This document shows, piece by piece, positions 8,737-18,567 of a DNA stretch of 64,000 nucleotides. The stretch comes from Pantoea cypripedii. GTDB lineage: Bacteria > Pseudomonadota > Gammaproteobacteria > Enterobacterales > Enterobacteriaceae. Numbering within the stretch: position 1 is the first letter of the stretch; every line of letters starts with the position of its first letter. The notes below the pieces were generated by a model. That model was not told the DNA's origin, did no database searches, and saw only the letters and a program-made list of their open reading frames with translations. The position numbers and the translations under genes are program-made. The stretch covers positions 3,514,801 through 3,578,800 of the forward strand of contig NZ_MLJI01000001.1 in NCBI RefSeq assembly GCF_002095535.1, read 5' to 3'.

Positions 8737-8752
8737 GTGTAACCGATTACAT
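8737..8752 (+). promoter_or_regulatory. Candidate GalR/GalS operator (proximal)
   Basis: gtgtaaccgattacat matches the gal operator consensus at all fixed positions but the last. It lies 97 bp upstream of the galP start and 203 bp from the distal site, an arrangement compatible with repression by looping as in the gal operon. Confidence 0.7.
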
Positions 8753-8833
8753 TCATGTGATCGCCCTCACTTTTTCCCGGAAGCAGGTTCCTTAACATTG
8801 ATAAAAACAACGATGGATAAATTTGGAGGCAAT

Positions 8834-10228
8834 ATGCCTGGCAATACTCACAAAAGCAGGACCTCAAATAAGGCGATGACCTTGTTTGTCTGCTTTCTCG
8901 CGGCGCTGGCCGGCCTGCTGTTCGGTCTCGATATCGGTGTCATCGCGGGTGCCCTGCCCTTTATCGCAAAAGATTTTAACGTCACTGCTCACCAACAGGA
9001 GTGGATCGTCAGCTCCATGATGTTTGGTGCGGCAGTCGGTGCCATTGGTAGTGGCTGGATGTCTTCGCAACTGGGTCGTAAAAAGAGCCTGATGGCCGGT
9101 GCCATCCTGTTCGTTATCGGCTCGCTGTGGTCATCTATGGCACCTAACCCGGAAATGCTGATTGCCGCCCGTGTGGTTCTCGGTCTGGCGGTGGGTGTAG
9201 CGTCTTACACTGCGCCGTTGTATCTGTCTGAAATCGCACCGGAAAAAATCCGTGGCAGCATGATTTCACTGTATCAGCTGATGATCACCATCGGTATTCT
9301 GGCGGCGTATCTGTCCGATACCGCGTTCAGTGATGCTGGCGCATGGCGCTGGATGCTGGGTGTGATCACCATTCCGGCGATCCTGCTGCTGGTCGGTGTG
9401 GTGTTCCTGCCAAATAGCCCACGCTGGCTGGCGGCAAAAGGCAACTTCCGCGATGCACAGCGCGTACTGGATCGTCTGCGTGACACCAGCGAGCAGGCAA
9501 AACGTGAGCTGGATGAAATCCGTGAAAGCCTGAAGATCAAACAGTCAGGCTGGCAGCTGTTCCAGAGCAATAGCAACTTCCGTCGCGCAGTGTTCCTCGG
9601 CGTGCTGTTGCAGGTGATGCAGCAGTTCACCGGCATGAACGTCATCATGTACTACGCGCCGAAAATCTTTGAAATCGCTGGCTTTGCCAATACCACGCAG
9701 CAAATGTGGGGCACGGTGATTGTCGGTCTGGTGAACGTACTGGCAACCTTTATCGCTATCGGCCTGGTGGATCGCTGGGGTCGTAAACCGACGCTGGTAC
9801 TGGGCTTCCTGGTGATGGCGGCAGGTATGGGCATCCTCGGTTCCATGTTGCATATCGGTATTCACTCCGAAGGTGCGCAATACTTTGCGGTTGCTATGCT
9901 GCTGATGTTTATCGTTGGTTTTGCCATGAGTGCCGGCCCGCTGATTTGGGTACTGTGCTCTGAAATCCAGCCGCTGAAAGGTCGTGACTTTGGTATCACC
10001 GTCTCAACCGCCACCAACTGGATTGCCAACATGATTGTCGGCGCAACCTTCCTGACGATGCTGAACTCGCTGGGCAACGCACCGACCTTCTGGGTTTACG
10101 CGGGACTGAACGTGTTCTTTATCCTGCTGACGCTGGTGCTGATTCCGGAGACCAAAAACGTCTCCCTGGAGCACATCGAACGCAACCTGCTGTCGGGCAA
10201 AAAACTGCGCGAAATCGGTCAGCAGTGA
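8834..10228 (+). CDS. galP: Galactose:H+ symporter
   Basis: 464 residues. Major facilitator superfamily sugar porter with 12 predicted membrane segments. Motifs: [14 protein letters not shown] in helix 1, LGRKKS and DRWGRKP in the cytoplasmic loops, [10 protein letters not shown] after helix 6, [14 protein letters not shown] in helix 7 (sugar site) and PETK at the C terminus. The ATG at 8834 is preceded by TTGGAGG with a 4-nt spacer. An upstream in-frame ATG would add 33 unconserved residues. Two gal operators lie upstream and a terminator follows. Orthologous to E. coli galP by sequence and by its position after metK. Confidence 0.97.
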   Translation: MPGNTHKSRTSNKAMTLFVCFLAALAGLLFGLDIGVIAGALPFIAKDFNVTAHQQEWIVSSMMFGAAVGAIGSGWMSSQLGRKKSLMAGAILFVIGSLWSSMAPNPEMLIAARVVLGLAVGVASYTAPLYLSEIAPEKIRGSMISLYQLMITIGILAAYLSDTAFSDAGAWRWMLGVITIPAILLLVGVVFLPNSPRWLAAKGNFRDAQRVLDRLRDTSEQAKRELDEIRESLKIKQSGWQLFQSNSNFRRAVFLGVLLQVMQQFTGMNVIMYYAPKIFEIAGFANTTQQMWGTVIVGLVNVLATFIAIGLVDRWGRKPTLVLGFLVMAAGMGILGSMLHIGIHSEGAQYFAVAMLLMFIVGFAMSAGPLIWVLCSEIQPLKGRDFGITVSTATNWIANMIVGATFLTMLNSLGNAPTFWVYAGLNVFFILLTLVLIPETKNVSLEHIERNLLSGKKLREIGQQ

Positions 10229-10245
10229 TCGAGATATAACGCACA

Positions 10246-10267
10246 AGGGCTGCCAGCTGGCAGCCCT
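10246..10267 (+). terminator. Intrinsic terminator of galP
   Basis: 10-bp stem agggctgcca / tggcagccct followed by a T-run (tttttta), 18 nt after the galP stop. Confidence 0.9.
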
Positions 10268-10327
10268 TTTTTATTGCCCGTCCCGCAACGGTTGAGTTCC
10301 CTGGCGCAACATCTTATGCTGGCCGAC

Positions 10328-10840
10328 ATGAAAACACCCCGCCTGCCTATCGCTATCCAACAAGCCGTCATGCGCTCACTGCGCCAGTTCCTGCAACTGG
10401 CTAACGAGCGGCTGGAACGCAGCTATCCCGAACCCAAATTGATCTATCAGCAACGCGGCACCGCGGCGGGAACTGCGTGGCTGGAAAAGTGGGAAATTCG
10501 CCTCAACCCGGTATTGCTGCTGGAAAATCAGCAGGCGTTTATCGATGAAGTGGTGCCACACGAACTGGCGCATCTGCTGGTATGGAAAACCTTCGGTCGC
10601 GTTGCTCCACATGGCAAAGAGTGGAAATGGATGATGGAAAACGTGCTGGGCGTTGCGGCACGTCGCACCCACCAGTTTGAAATCGACTCCGTACGCAGCC
10701 AGACGTTCCCCTACCGCTGCGGTTGCCAGCAACATCAGCTAACCGTGCGTCGCCACAATCGTGTGCTGCGCGGCGAAAGTGAATATCGCTGCGTCCATTG
10801 CGGTACTTTGCTGCAACCCGGTGAATTTACAGCAAGTTAG
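10328..10840 (+). CDS. sprT: SprT-family zinc metalloprotease-like protein
   Basis: 170 residues. The motif [10 protein letters not shown] contains the HExxH zinc site, and the C terminus holds a zinc ribbon (CGCQQH … CVHCG). The ATG at 10328 ([15 protein letters not shown]) matches the E. coli SprT start; the open frame reaches back to 10274 into the galP terminator region and is not used. The family is related to eukaryotic Spartan proteases; the bacterial substrate is not established. Position between galP and endA is conserved. Confidence 0.95.
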   Translation: MKTPRLPIAIQQAVMRSLRQFLQLANERLERSYPEPKLIYQQRGTAAGTAWLEKWEIRLNPVLLLENQQAFIDEVVPHELAHLLVWKTFGRVAPHGKEWKWMMENVLGVAARRTHQFEIDSVRSQTFPYRCGCQQHQLTVRRHNRVLRGESEYRCVHCGTLLQPGEFTAS

Positions 10841-10917
10841 TCCGATTATCCCATTTCACCCCCGCCAGCATTCTGCTAACCTGCCGCCTTTTTTCGCACC
10901 AGGTTAATTTTTGGAAT

Positions 10918-11625
10918 ATGTCTCGCAAAATTATTATCGCCCTGACCTTGTTAGTCGCGCCGCTTAGCGCGTATAGCCTTAACCTCAACAATTATCATCA
11001 GAACAACTTCCAGCAAGCCAAAGAATACGCGGCCTATATCAATGCCGATGCTCCCGGCAGTTTCTACTGCGGCTGTAAAATTAACTGGCACGGCAAAAAA
11101 GGCGTACCGGATCTGAGTAGCTGCGGTTACAGCGTGCGTAAAAGTGCCAATCGTGCAGACCGCATTGAATGGGAACATGTGATGCCAGCGTGGGAGTTCG
11201 GTCATCAGCGTCAATGCTGGCAGAACGGTGGTCGTAAGAATTGCAGCAAAGATGCCGACTATCGCCGGATTGAAAGCGATCTGCACAACCTGCAACCGGC
11301 GATTGGCGAAGTGAACGGCGACCGCGGCAACTTTCAGTACAGCCAGTGGAACGGCGGCGATCAGCCTTACGGCCAGTGCAGCATGAAGATTGATTTCAAA
11401 CAGAAGCTGGCGCAGCCGCCGGAACGCGCCCGTGGCGCGATTGCCCGCACCTACTTCTATATGCGCGATCAATATCACCTGAGTCTGTCACGCCAGCAAA
11501 CTCAGCTGTTTACCGCCTGGGATAAGCAATATCCGGTGACGCCGTGGGAGTGCGAACGCGATAACCGCATTGCCAAAGTCCAGGGCAATCATAATCCTTA
11601 TGTGCTTCAGGCTTGCCAGCGCTAA
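10918..11625 (+). CDS. endA: Endonuclease I, periplasmic
   Basis: 235 residues, the same length as E. coli EndA. The signal peptide runs [20 protein letters not shown]. The catalytic region contains [15 protein letters not shown] and [15 protein letters not shown], typical of the HNH-like endonuclease I fold. Eight or more cysteines suggest disulfides in the periplasm. It cleaves double-stranded DNA non-specifically. TTTTGG lies just before the ATG. A hairpin lies between it and rsmE. Confidence 0.97.
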   Translation: MSRKIIIALTLLVAPLSAYSLNLNNYHQNNFQQAKEYAAYINADAPGSFYCGCKINWHGKKGVPDLSSCGYSVRKSANRADRIEWEHVMPAWEFGHQRQCWQNGGRKNCSKDADYRRIESDLHNLQPAIGEVNGDRGNFQYSQWNGGDQPYGQCSMKIDFKQKLAQPPERARGAIARTYFYMRDQYHLSLSRQQTQLFTAWDKQYPVTPWECERDNRIAKVQGNHNPYVLQACQR

Positions 11626-11659
11626 AAGCGCTACCCTAAACTAGCGGTTTTCCGATTGG

Positions 11660-11678
11660 GCCGTGCCTGAGGCACGGC
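11660..11678. terminator. Hairpin after endA
   Basis: 8-bp stem gccgtgcc / ggcacggc with loop tga. No T-run follows, so it may be an attenuator or RNA-stabilising hairpin rather than a full terminator. Confidence 0.5.
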
Positions 11679-11699
11679 ATTAACGCTGGCAGGAACCCG

Positions 11700-12431
11700 A
11701 TGCGTATACCTCGCATTTTTCACCCCGAATCACTGGCTGTAGACAGTGAGATTTTCCTCGACGAAGACGCCGCCAACCACGTCGGGCGCGTGCTGCGCAT
11801 GAGCACCGGCCAGCGCCTTGAGTTGTTTGATGGCAGTAATCTGACTTTTGCCGCCGAAATCACCCAGGCCGATAAAAAGCGTGTACAAGTAAGAGTCCTT
11901 GCAAGCCTTCTGGATGACCGTGAATCACCGCTGCATCTGCATCTCGGCCAGGTGATGTCGCGTGGTGAAAAGATGGAATTCACTATCCAGAAATCGATCG
12001 AGCTTGGCGTCAACGTCATTACGCCCTTGTTTTCTGAACGCTGCGGCGTAAAGCTGGATGCGGAACGTCTGGCGAAGAAAATTCAGCAATGGCAAAAAAT
12101 CGCAATTGCCGCCTGTGAGCAGTGCGGCCGTAATCGTGTGCCGGAAATTCGGGCAGCGATGACGCTGGAGGCGTGGTGCGCTGAAGCGGATGACGGTCTA
12201 AAACTTAATTTGCACCCGCGCGCCAGCCACAGTATCAACACGCTGCCGCTGCCGGTGGAACGCATCCGTCTGCTGATTGGCCCGGAAGGCGGCCTGTCAT
12301 CAGACGAAATTAGCATGACGTCGCAGCATGGTTTTACCGATATTCTGCTGGGACCACGCGTGCTGCGCACCGAAACCACCGCTCTCACCGCCATTACGGC
12401 ACTTCAGGTGAGGTTTGGTGACCTCGGTTAA
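11700..12431 (+). CDS. rsmE: 16S rRNA (uracil-1498-N3)-methyltransferase
   Basis: 243 residues. SPOUT-class methyltransferase: N-terminal PUA-like domain ([12 protein letters not shown]…), then the knotted SAM-binding domain with [12 protein letters not shown] and [16 protein letters not shown]. It methylates U1498 in the 30S decoding region. AGGAA precedes the ATG. Conserved neighbour of gshB. Confidence 0.97.
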   Translation: MRIPRIFHPESLAVDSEIFLDEDAANHVGRVLRMSTGQRLELFDGSNLTFAAEITQADKKRVQVRVLASLLDDRESPLHLHLGQVMSRGEKMEFTIQKSIELGVNVITPLFSERCGVKLDAERLAKKIQQWQKIAIAACEQCGRNRVPEIRAAMTLEAWCAEADDGLKLNLHPRASHSINTLPLPVERIRLLIGPEGGLSSDEISMTSQHGFTDILLGPRVLRTETTALTAITALQVRFGDLG

Positions 12432-12492
12432 GGGATACTTGCGGGTTACAGACTAGGCAGGGGTAGCTGATTCCCCCTTTGAGGAGAGAATA

Positions 12493-13437
12493 ATGATTAA
12501 GCTTGGCATCGTTATGGACCCGATTTCGTCCATCAACATTAAAAAAGACACCAGCTTCGCCATGTTGCTGGAAGCACAGCGCCGTGGTTACGAAATTCAC
12601 TACATGGAGATGAGCGATCTCTCCCTGCGCGGCGGCGTCACTTATGCGCGCACGCGTCTGCTCAGCGTGGAACAAAACTACGACAAATGGTACGAATTTG
12701 GCAGCGAGCAGGAGATCAAACTGGCCGATCTCAACGTGGTGCTGATGCGCAAAGATCCGCCGTTTGATACCGAGTTCATTTACGCCACCTATCTGCTGGA
12801 ACGCGCGGAAGAACAAGGCACGCTGATCGTGAACAAACCGCAGAGCCTGCGCGATTGTAACGAAAAACTGTACACCGCCTGGTTTGCTGATTTAACCCCG
12901 GACACCCTGGTCACCCGCAGCAAAGAGAAACTGCGCGCGTTCTGGCAGGAACACGGTGATGTGATCCTGAAACCGCTGGACGGCATGGGCGGCGCATCGA
13001 TCTTCCGCGTGAAGCAGGATGATCCTAACTTTGGCGTGATCACCGAAACCCTGACCAACCACGGCCAGAACTTCTGCATGGCACAAAATTACCTGCCAGC
13101 GATTAAAGACGGTGATAAACGTGTACTGGTCGTGGATGGTGAACCCGTCCCGTACTGCCTGGCGCGTATCCCGCAGGGTGGCGAAACCCGTGGTAACCTC
13201 GCCGCAGGTGGACGTGGCGAAGCACGCCCGCTGAGCGACAGCGACTGGGAAATTGCCCGCCGTGTTGGCCCGACGCTGAAAGCAAAAGGGTTGATTTTTG
13301 TCGGTCTCGATATCATCGGTGATAAACTGACTGAAGTGAACGTAACCAGCCCGACCTGCGTGCGTGAAATTGAAGCCGCTTTCCCAATCTCCATCACCGG
13401 TATGCTGATGGATGCGATTGAGAAACGTCTGGGCTAA
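12493..13437 (+). CDS. gshB: Glutathione synthetase
   Basis: 314 residues (E. coli 316). ATP-grasp enzyme joining gamma-glutamylcysteine and glycine. Start [23 protein letters not shown]-grasp blocks [33 protein letters not shown] and the metal-binding EVNVTSPTC are all present. GAGGAG precedes the ATG. It is followed within about 90 nt by yqgE. Confidence 0.98.
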   Translation: MIKLGIVMDPISSINIKKDTSFAMLLEAQRRGYEIHYMEMSDLSLRGGVTYARTRLLSVEQNYDKWYEFGSEQEIKLADLNVVLMRKDPPFDTEFIYATYLLERAEEQGTLIVNKPQSLRDCNEKLYTAWFADLTPDTLVTRSKEKLRAFWQEHGDVILKPLDGMGGASIFRVKQDDPNFGVITETLTNHGQNFCMAQNYLPAIKDGDKRVLVVDGEPVPYCLARIPQGGETRGNLAAGGRGEARPLSDSDWEIARRVGPTLKAKGLIFVGLDIIGDKLTEVNVTSPTCVREIEAAFPISITGMLMDAIEKRLG

Positions 13438-13523
13438 GGATGCCGCCGGAGCCTGTGCTCCATGAACCACCCAATACCGGTATTGCTGCGGCAATGCCGG
13501 TTATTTTTGGTATACGAGTGAGA

Positions 13524-14087
13524 ATGAATTTACAGCATCATTTTTTGATTGCGATGCCATCCCTACAGGATCCCTTCTTCAAACGCTCGGTGGTCTACAT
13601 TTGCGAGCATAACGAAGACGGTGCCATGGGCTTAATCATCAACAAGCCAATGGATAATCTGACGGTTGAAGGCATCCTTAAAAAGCTCAAAATCAGCCCA
13701 TCAGATCGCGATCCGGCCATCAGGCTGGATAAACCGGTATTCGCTGGCGGCCCGCTGGCGGAGGACCGCGGCTTTATTCTGCACTCTGCTCAGCGCATCT
13801 ATTCATCCAGCATCCGCATCTCCGACACCACCGTGATTACCACTTCACGAGATGTGCTCGAAGCCATTGGCAGCACCTCCCAGCCGGAGAACGTGCTGGT
13901 GGCGTTGGGTTACTGTGCCTGGGAGAAGGATCAGCTGGAAAATGAATTGCTGGAAAATGCGTGGCTGACGACGCCAGCGTCCACCAATATCCTGTTCCAG
14001 ACACCGATCGCAGAGCGCTGGCGTGAAGCTGCAAAATGCCTGGGCGTGGATATCCATAATATGACCAACGATGCAGGGCACGCCTGA
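13524..14087 (+). CDS. yqgE: UPF0301/AlgH family protein YqgE
   Basis: 187 residues, same as E. coli YqgE, starting [19 protein letters not shown]. Conserved [13 protein letters not shown] and WLTTPAS motifs. The open frame extends upstream to 13440 but the family start is at 13524. Its biochemical function is unknown; the AlgH family was named after an alginate regulator in Pseudomonas. Its stop overlaps the ruvX start (TGATG), indicating translational coupling. Confidence 0.95.
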   Translation: MNLQHHFLIAMPSLQDPFFKRSVVYICEHNEDGAMGLIINKPMDNLTVEGILKKLKISPSDRDPAIRLDKPVFAGGPLAEDRGFILHSAQRIYSSSIRISDTTVITTSRDVLEAIGSTSQPENVLVALGYCAWEKDQLENELLENAWLTTPASTNILFQTPIAERWREAAKCLGVDIHNMTNDAGHA

Positions 14088-14503
14088 TGGCCAGTGAAAC
14101 ACTGCTGGGCTTTGATTTCGGCACCAAAAGCATTGGTGTAGCCGTCGGCCAACAGCTGACGGGCACCGCACGCGCGCTGACCGCGTTAAAAGCACAGGAC
14201 GGCACGCCAGACTGGAACCAGATCGAGCGTCTGCTGAAAGAGTGGCAGCCCGATTACGTGGTGGTTGGGCTGCCGTTAAATATGGATGGCACCGAACAGG
14301 AACTGACGGCGCGCGCCCGTAAATTTGCCAATCGTCTGCATGGCCGGTTTGGCGTGCGTGTCGAGTTGCAGGATGAACGCCTCAGCACCGTTGAAGCGCG
14401 CGCCGGTTTGTTCGAGCGTGGCGGCTACCGCGCCCTGCAAAAAGGACGGGTTGATGCGCAATCGGCGGTGATCATCCTTGAGGATTGGTTCGACAATCAC
14501 TGA
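14087..14503 (+). CDS. ruvX: RuvX/YqgF RNase H-fold nuclease (pre-16S rRNA processing)
   Basis: 138 residues. RNase H-like fold with [14 protein letters not shown] (first catalytic Asp), [11 protein letters not shown], and DERLSTVEA (Glu) near the C terminus, followed by [12 protein letters not shown] (Asp). Implicated in maturation of the 5' end of 16S rRNA. Coupled to yqgE by a TGATG overlap and convergent with yggR, leaving only 4 nt between stop codons. Confidence 0.96.
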   Translation: MASETLLGFDFGTKSIGVAVGQQLTGTARALTALKAQDGTPDWNQIERLLKEWQPDYVVVGLPLNMDGTEQELTARARKFANRLHGRFGVRVELQDERLSTVEARAGLFERGGYRALQKGRVDAQSAVIILEDWFDNH

Positions 14504-14507
14504 TCCG

Positions 14508-15500
14508 TCAGATTACCCCCTGCTGTCGCCGTGCCTGCTCGCTCTGGGCAAAGGTTTGCATCCCGGCCTGAGCGCCGGTTTGCAGCACGCCCGGCAGCTG
14601 ATGCATTTTGCCCTCACGAATCAGGTTAGCCACTGCCGGGGTTGCTACCAGCACTTCAAATAAGCCAATCCGCCCGCCGTTTTTCGCCGCGACCAGCCGT
14701 TGCGCCAGCACCGCCTTCAGGCTGCCCGCCAGCTGGCTGCGTACCAGGTTCTTCTCCTCGGCGGGAAACACATCCACCAGCCGGTCCACCGCCTGGGTCG
14801 CCCCACGCGTGTGCAGTGTCGCCAGCACCAGATGGCCGGTTTCGGCGGCCGTTAATGCCAGCCGAATGGTTTCGCTATCGCGCAGCTCCCCCAGCAGAAT
14901 CACATCCGGGTCTTCACGCAGCGCCGCTTTCAGTCCCTGACGAAACGAGGCGCAGTGCGCCCCCACCTCCCGCTGTTGAATCAGCGAACGCTGGCTGTGG
15001 TGGACAAACTCGATAGGATCTTCCAGCGTGAGAATGTGGCGCGCCTGATGATGATTCAGGCTATCCACCAGCGCCGCCAGAGTGGTGGATTTACCGCTGC
15101 CGGTGGCACCGGTAATTAATATCAACCCCTCGTCCAGCTGCAACAGCTGTTCCACCACCGGCGGTAAATGCAGGCTGGCAAGCGCGGGAACCTGGCTGGC
15201 AATCAGACGCAGCGCCAGCGACAACCCCTGCCGTTGCAGGAACAAATTAGCGCGCAGCCGTACCCCACCTGCCAGCGTGATGGCGAAATCCACATGGCCT
15301 TCCGCATTAAGCAGCTCCTGCTGCGTGGTATCCAGCCACTGGGTGATAAAGGTTTCCAGCCATGCCGGATCCAGCACAGCCTGTTCGGGGATGGGTTCCA
15401 GTACGCCCTGCCGCCGCCAGTGTGGCAAATGTCCGCTGCAAAGGTGCAGATCGGCGGCGTTATGCTTTACACTAAGGGCCACAACTTTATCCAAATCCAT
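14508..15500 (-). CDS. yggR: PilT-like ATPase YggR
   Basis: 330 residues. GspE/PilT-family secretion ATPase: Walker A GATGSGKST, Asp box LTLEDPIEF, Walker B DPDVILLGELRD, His box TGHLVLATLHTRGA. Closely matches E. coli YggR. The start MDLDKVVALSVKHN at 15500 agrees with the family; longer in-frame starts run into yggS and are rejected. No type IV pilus genes are adjacent, as in E. coli, so a retraction role cannot be inferred from context. Confidence 0.94.
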   Translation of the reverse strand: MDLDKVVALSVKHNAADLHLCSGHLPHWRRQGVLEPIPEQAVLDPAWLETFITQWLDTTQQELLNAEGHVDFAITLAGGVRLRANLFLQRQGLSLALRLIASQVPALASLHLPPVVEQLLQLDEGLILITGATGSGKSTTLAALVDSLNHHQARHILTLEDPIEFVHHSQRSLIQQREVGAHCASFRQGLKAALREDPDVILLGELRDSETIRLALTAAETGHLVLATLHTRGATQAVDRLVDVFPAEEKNLVRSQLAGSLKAVLAQRLVAAKNGGRIGLFEVLVATPAVANLIREGKMHQLPGVLQTGAQAGMQTFAQSEQARRQQGVI

Positions 15501-15516
15501 AGAAATTCTCCTGACT

Positions 15517-16224
15517 ATGACTTCCATTGAGCACAACTTACAGCAAGTGCGCGAGCGTATCGCCGCTGCCGCTGCGCGTTGCGGACGCGCGCCAGAAGAA
15601 ATCACGCTGCTTGCAGTGAGTAAAACCAAACCTGTGAGCGCCGTTGCAGAAGCGATAGCGGCTGGACAACGAGCATTCGGCGAAAATTACGTGCAGGAAG
15701 GGGTTGAAAAAGTCACCGCGCTGGCCGCACATCCTGATCTGCAATGGCACTTCATCGGGCCGTTGCAGTCGAATAAGAGCCGCCTGGTGGCGGAGCATTT
15801 TGCCTGGTGTCACACCGTGGACAGGCTGCGTATCGCGCAGCGTCTGAATGACCAGCGCCCGGCACATCTGCCGCCGCTTAATGTGTTAATTCAGGTAAAT
15901 ATCAGTGACGAGAACAGCAAATCTGGCATCATGCTGGATGCGCTGCCGACGCTGGCGCAGGAGATCGCAGCTTTACCGCAGCTGCGTTTACGCGGTCTGA
16001 TGGCGATTCCGGCCCCCGAGCAGGATTACGATCGCCAACTGGCAGTATGTCAGCAGATGGCTGCTGCGTTTCGTGCCTTGCAACAGGATTACCCTGGCGT
16101 CGATACGCTTTCTCTGGGAATGAGCGACGACATGGAAGCGGCTATCGCCGCAGGCAGTACCATGGTGCGCATCGGCACCGCCGTTTTTGGCGCGCGGGAT
16201 TATGCGCGCACTTCACAACAATAA
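15517..16224 (+). CDS. yggS: PLP-homeostasis protein YggS (YBL033C/PROSC family)
   Basis: 235 residues. Alanine-racemase-like TIM barrel that binds PLP on the lysine in LLAVSKTKP. Other motifs are FGENYVQE, WHFIGPLQSNK, and LSLGMSDDMEAAIAAGSTMVRIGTAVFG. It buffers PLP and affects amino-acid and cofactor balance rather than catalysing a racemisation. It is divergent from yggR with only 16 nt between the two start codons, so each promoter must lie within the other coding sequence. It forms an operon with yggT, rdgB and hemW. Confidence 0.96.
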   Translation: MTSIEHNLQQVRERIAAAAARCGRAPEEITLLAVSKTKPVSAVAEAIAAGQRAFGENYVQEGVEKVTALAAHPDLQWHFIGPLQSNKSRLVAEHFAWCHTVDRLRIAQRLNDQRPAHLPPLNVLIQVNISDENSKSGIMLDALPTLAQEIAALPQLRLRGLMAIPAPEQDYDRQLAVCQQMAAAFRALQQDYPGVDTLSLGMSDDMEAAIAAGSTMVRIGTAVFGARDYARTSQQ

Positions 16225-16236
16225 TTGAGGAACCTC

Positions 16237-16791
16237 ATGTTAACAATGACGTTTTTAGTCAAAACGCTGATCGACCTGTACGTGATGGTATTGCTGCTGC
16301 GTATCTGGATGCAGTGGTCACGCTGTGACTTCTATAATCCGCTGTCGCAGTTTGTCGTGAAGATTACCCAGCCGATCATCAAACCGCTGCGTCGCGTGCT
16401 GCCCGCACTGGGGCCGATTGATACCGCGTCGCTGCTGCTGGCGTTTGTGCTGACCACCCTGAAATACCCGATTCTGCTGTTAATTCAGGTCGGCGTGTTC
16501 TCAGTCGATCCCACCAACTTATTGGTTGGATTGCTGTCGCTGCTGAAGTCTGCCGGTTATCTGGTGTTCTGGGTGATCATCATCCGTTCGCTGATGAGCT
16601 GGATCAGCCAGGGCCGTGGTCCGATTGATTATGTATTGATTCAACTGACCGAACCGCTGATGGCACCGATTCGTCGCATTCTGCCAGCGATGGGCGGCAT
16701 CGATTTTTCTGCCATGATTGTGATTCTGGTGCTGTATGCGCTGAATTTCCTCGGCATGGACCTGTTCCCAGGTCTCTGGTACTTGCTGTAA
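16237..16791 (+). CDS. yggT: YggT family integral membrane protein
   Basis: 184 residues with two YGGT repeats, each a pair of membrane segments followed by a conserved P-[LI]-[IR] motif: VKITQPIIKPLRRVLPALGPID and a C-terminal copy ending LMAPIRRILPAMGGIDFS. The ATG at 16237 is preceded by GAGGAACCTC. Function is uncertain, possibly osmotic shock tolerance in E. coli. In E. coli yggU sits between yggT and rdgB; here only 20 nt separate these two genes, so yggU is absent. Confidence 0.94.
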   Translation: MLTMTFLVKTLIDLYVMVLLLRIWMQWSRCDFYNPLSQFVVKITQPIIKPLRRVLPALGPIDTASLLLAFVLTTLKYPILLLIQVGVFSVDPTNLLVGLLSLLKSAGYLVFWVIIIRSLMSWISQGRGPIDYVLIQLTEPLMAPIRRILPAMGGIDFSAMIVILVLYALNFLGMDLFPGLWYLL

Positions 16792-16811
16792 TTCGTTAAT
16801 CTGGAACTGTT

Positions 16812-17405
16812 ATGCAAAAAGTTGTTCTCGCCACCGGTAATCCGGGCAAAGTTCGTGAACTGGCCGACCTGCTGTCGGCCTTTGGCCTCGATATCGTGGC
16901 ACAAACCGAGCTGGGCGTGGAGTCAGCGGAAGAAACCGGTCTGACTTTTATCGAAAACGCTATCCTGAAAGCGCGTCATGCTGCCCAAATCACCGGTCTG
17001 CCCGCGATTGCGGATGACTCCGGTTTGGCGGTTGATGCCCTCGGCGGTGCTCCGGGCATCTACTCCGCGCGCTACGCGGGCCTGGAAGCCAGCGATCAGC
17101 AGAATCTTGAGAAGCTGCTGGTCGCACTGGAAAACGTCGCGGATGACGAGCGTCAGGCCCAGTTCCATTGCGTGCTGGTGTATGTACGCCATGCCGCTGA
17201 CCCTACGCCGCTGGTGTTTCACGGCAGCTGGGCGGGCGAGATCACCCGTGCCGCAGCAGGCCAGGGTGGTTTTGGCTACGATCCGATTTTCTATGTCCCT
17301 GAACTGGGCAAAACGGCTGCGGAGCTGAGTAAAGATGAAAAGCGCGCCGTTTCTCACCGTGGCAAAGCATTGACGCTGTTACTGGATGCGATGCGCAATG
17401 CCTGA
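16812..17405 (+). CDS. rdgB: dITP/XTP pyrophosphatase (non-canonical purine NTPase)
   Basis: 197 residues, Ham1/RdgB family. Motifs: [11 protein letters not shown] (nucleotide binding), [24 protein letters not shown], and GGFGYDPIF with SHRGKA at the C terminus. It removes dITP and XTP to keep them out of DNA. Its end overlaps the hemW start by 8 nt. Confidence 0.97.
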   Translation: MQKVVLATGNPGKVRELADLLSAFGLDIVAQTELGVESAEETGLTFIENAILKARHAAQITGLPAIADDSGLAVDALGGAPGIYSARYAGLEASDQQNLEKLLVALENVADDERQAQFHCVLVYVRHAADPTPLVFHGSWAGEITRAAAGQGGFGYDPIFYVPELGKTAAELSKDEKRAVSHRGKALTLLLDAMRNA

Positions 17406-18537
17406 TTTACCGCCGTTAAGCCTTTACATCCACATTCCGTGGTGTGTGCAGAAGTGCCCCTACTGTGATTTCAACTCCCACGCATTGAAAGGCGAGGTGC
17501 CGCACATCGAATATGTGCAGCACCTGCTGAACGATCTGGAGCAGGATTTGCCGCTCACCAGCGGACGCGAAGTTCGCACCATTTTTATTGGTGGCGGTAC
17601 CCCCAGCCTGCTAAGCAGCAATGCCATGCAGATGCTGATGGATGGCGTGCGCGCGCGGCTGCCGCTGGCAGCAGACGCAGAAATCACCATGGAAGCCAAT
17701 CCCGGCACGGTAGAAGCCGATCGTTTCAGCGGCTACCAGCGGGCTGGAATCAACCGTATTTCGATTGGGGTGCAGAGTTTCAGCCCGCAGAAGCTGGAAC
17801 GTCTGGGACGTATTCATGGCCCGGAAGAAGCGAAACGCGCCGCCCATCTCGCCGCCGGGCTTGGCCTGCGCAGCTTTAACCTCGATTTGATGCACGGCCT
17901 GCCCGACCAATCGCTGGAGGAAGCGCTCGACGATTTACGTCAGGCAATTGCGCTGAATCCGCCGCATCTGTCGTGGTATCAGCTGACCATCGAGCCAAAT
18001 ACGCTGTTTGGTTCGCGTCCCCCGGTACTGCCGGATGATGACGCGCTGTGGGATATCTTCGAACAAGGCCATCAGTTGCTGACGGCGGCCGGTTATCAGC
18101 AATATGAAACCTCCGCCTATGCGAAACCTGGCTACCGTTGCGAGCACAACCTCAATTACTGGCGCTTTGGTGATTACCTCGGCATTGGTTGTGGCGCTCA
18201 CGGCAAGCTGACGCAGCCGGATGGCAGTATCCTGCGTACGGTGAAAACCCGCCATCCGCGTGGCTTTATGAAGGGCAATTATCTGGATAAGCAGCATCAG
18301 GTTGCGGATGCGGATAAACCTTTCGAATTCTTTATGAACCGTTTTCGTCTGCTGGAAGCGGCACCGCGCGCTGATTTCCGCCGCTATACCGGGCTGGATG
18401 AGGCGATTATCCGTCCGCAGATTGATGCCGCCATTGCGGCCGGATACGTGGTTGAAACGGAGCAACAATGGCAGATTACGGAAAAAGGCAAGTTGTTCCT
18501 TAATTCGCTGCTGGAGTTGTTCTTAGCCGAAGAATAA
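17398..18537 (+). CDS. hemW: Radical SAM heme chaperone HemW
   Basis: 379 residues (E. coli 378). The radical SAM cluster motif CVQKCPYC (C-x3-C-x2-C) lies near residue 18, then [10 protein letters not shown] and the HemN-like C-terminal region. Although long annotated as coproporphyrinogen oxidase, HemW-type proteins bind and insert heme. The ATG at 17398 lies inside the end of rdgB, implying translational coupling. A bidirectional terminator follows. Confidence 0.96.
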   Translation: MPDLPPLSLYIHIPWCVQKCPYCDFNSHALKGEVPHIEYVQHLLNDLEQDLPLTSGREVRTIFIGGGTPSLLSSNAMQMLMDGVRARLPLAADAEITMEANPGTVEADRFSGYQRAGINRISIGVQSFSPQKLERLGRIHGPEEAKRAAHLAAGLGLRSFNLDLMHGLPDQSLEEALDDLRQAIALNPPHLSWYQLTIEPNTLFGSRPPVLPDDDALWDIFEQGHQLLTAAGYQQYETSAYAKPGYRCEHNLNYWRFGDYLGIGCGAHGKLTQPDGSILRTVKTRHPRGFMKGNYLDKQHQVADADKPFEFFMNRFRLLEAAPRADFRRYTGLDEAIIRPQIDAAIAAGYVVETEQQWQITEKGKLFLNSLLELFLAEE

Positions 18538-18540
18538 AAA

Positions 18541-18562
18541 TGGCCCGGATAATTCCGGGCCA
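18541..18562. terminator. Bidirectional terminator between hemW and the GntR gene
   Basis: 9-bp perfect stem tggcccgga / tccgggcca, loop taat, with T-runs on both sides (TTTTATT on the plus strand, TTTTTATTC on the minus strand). It serves both convergent genes. Confidence 0.9.
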
Positions 18563-18567
18563 TTTTA

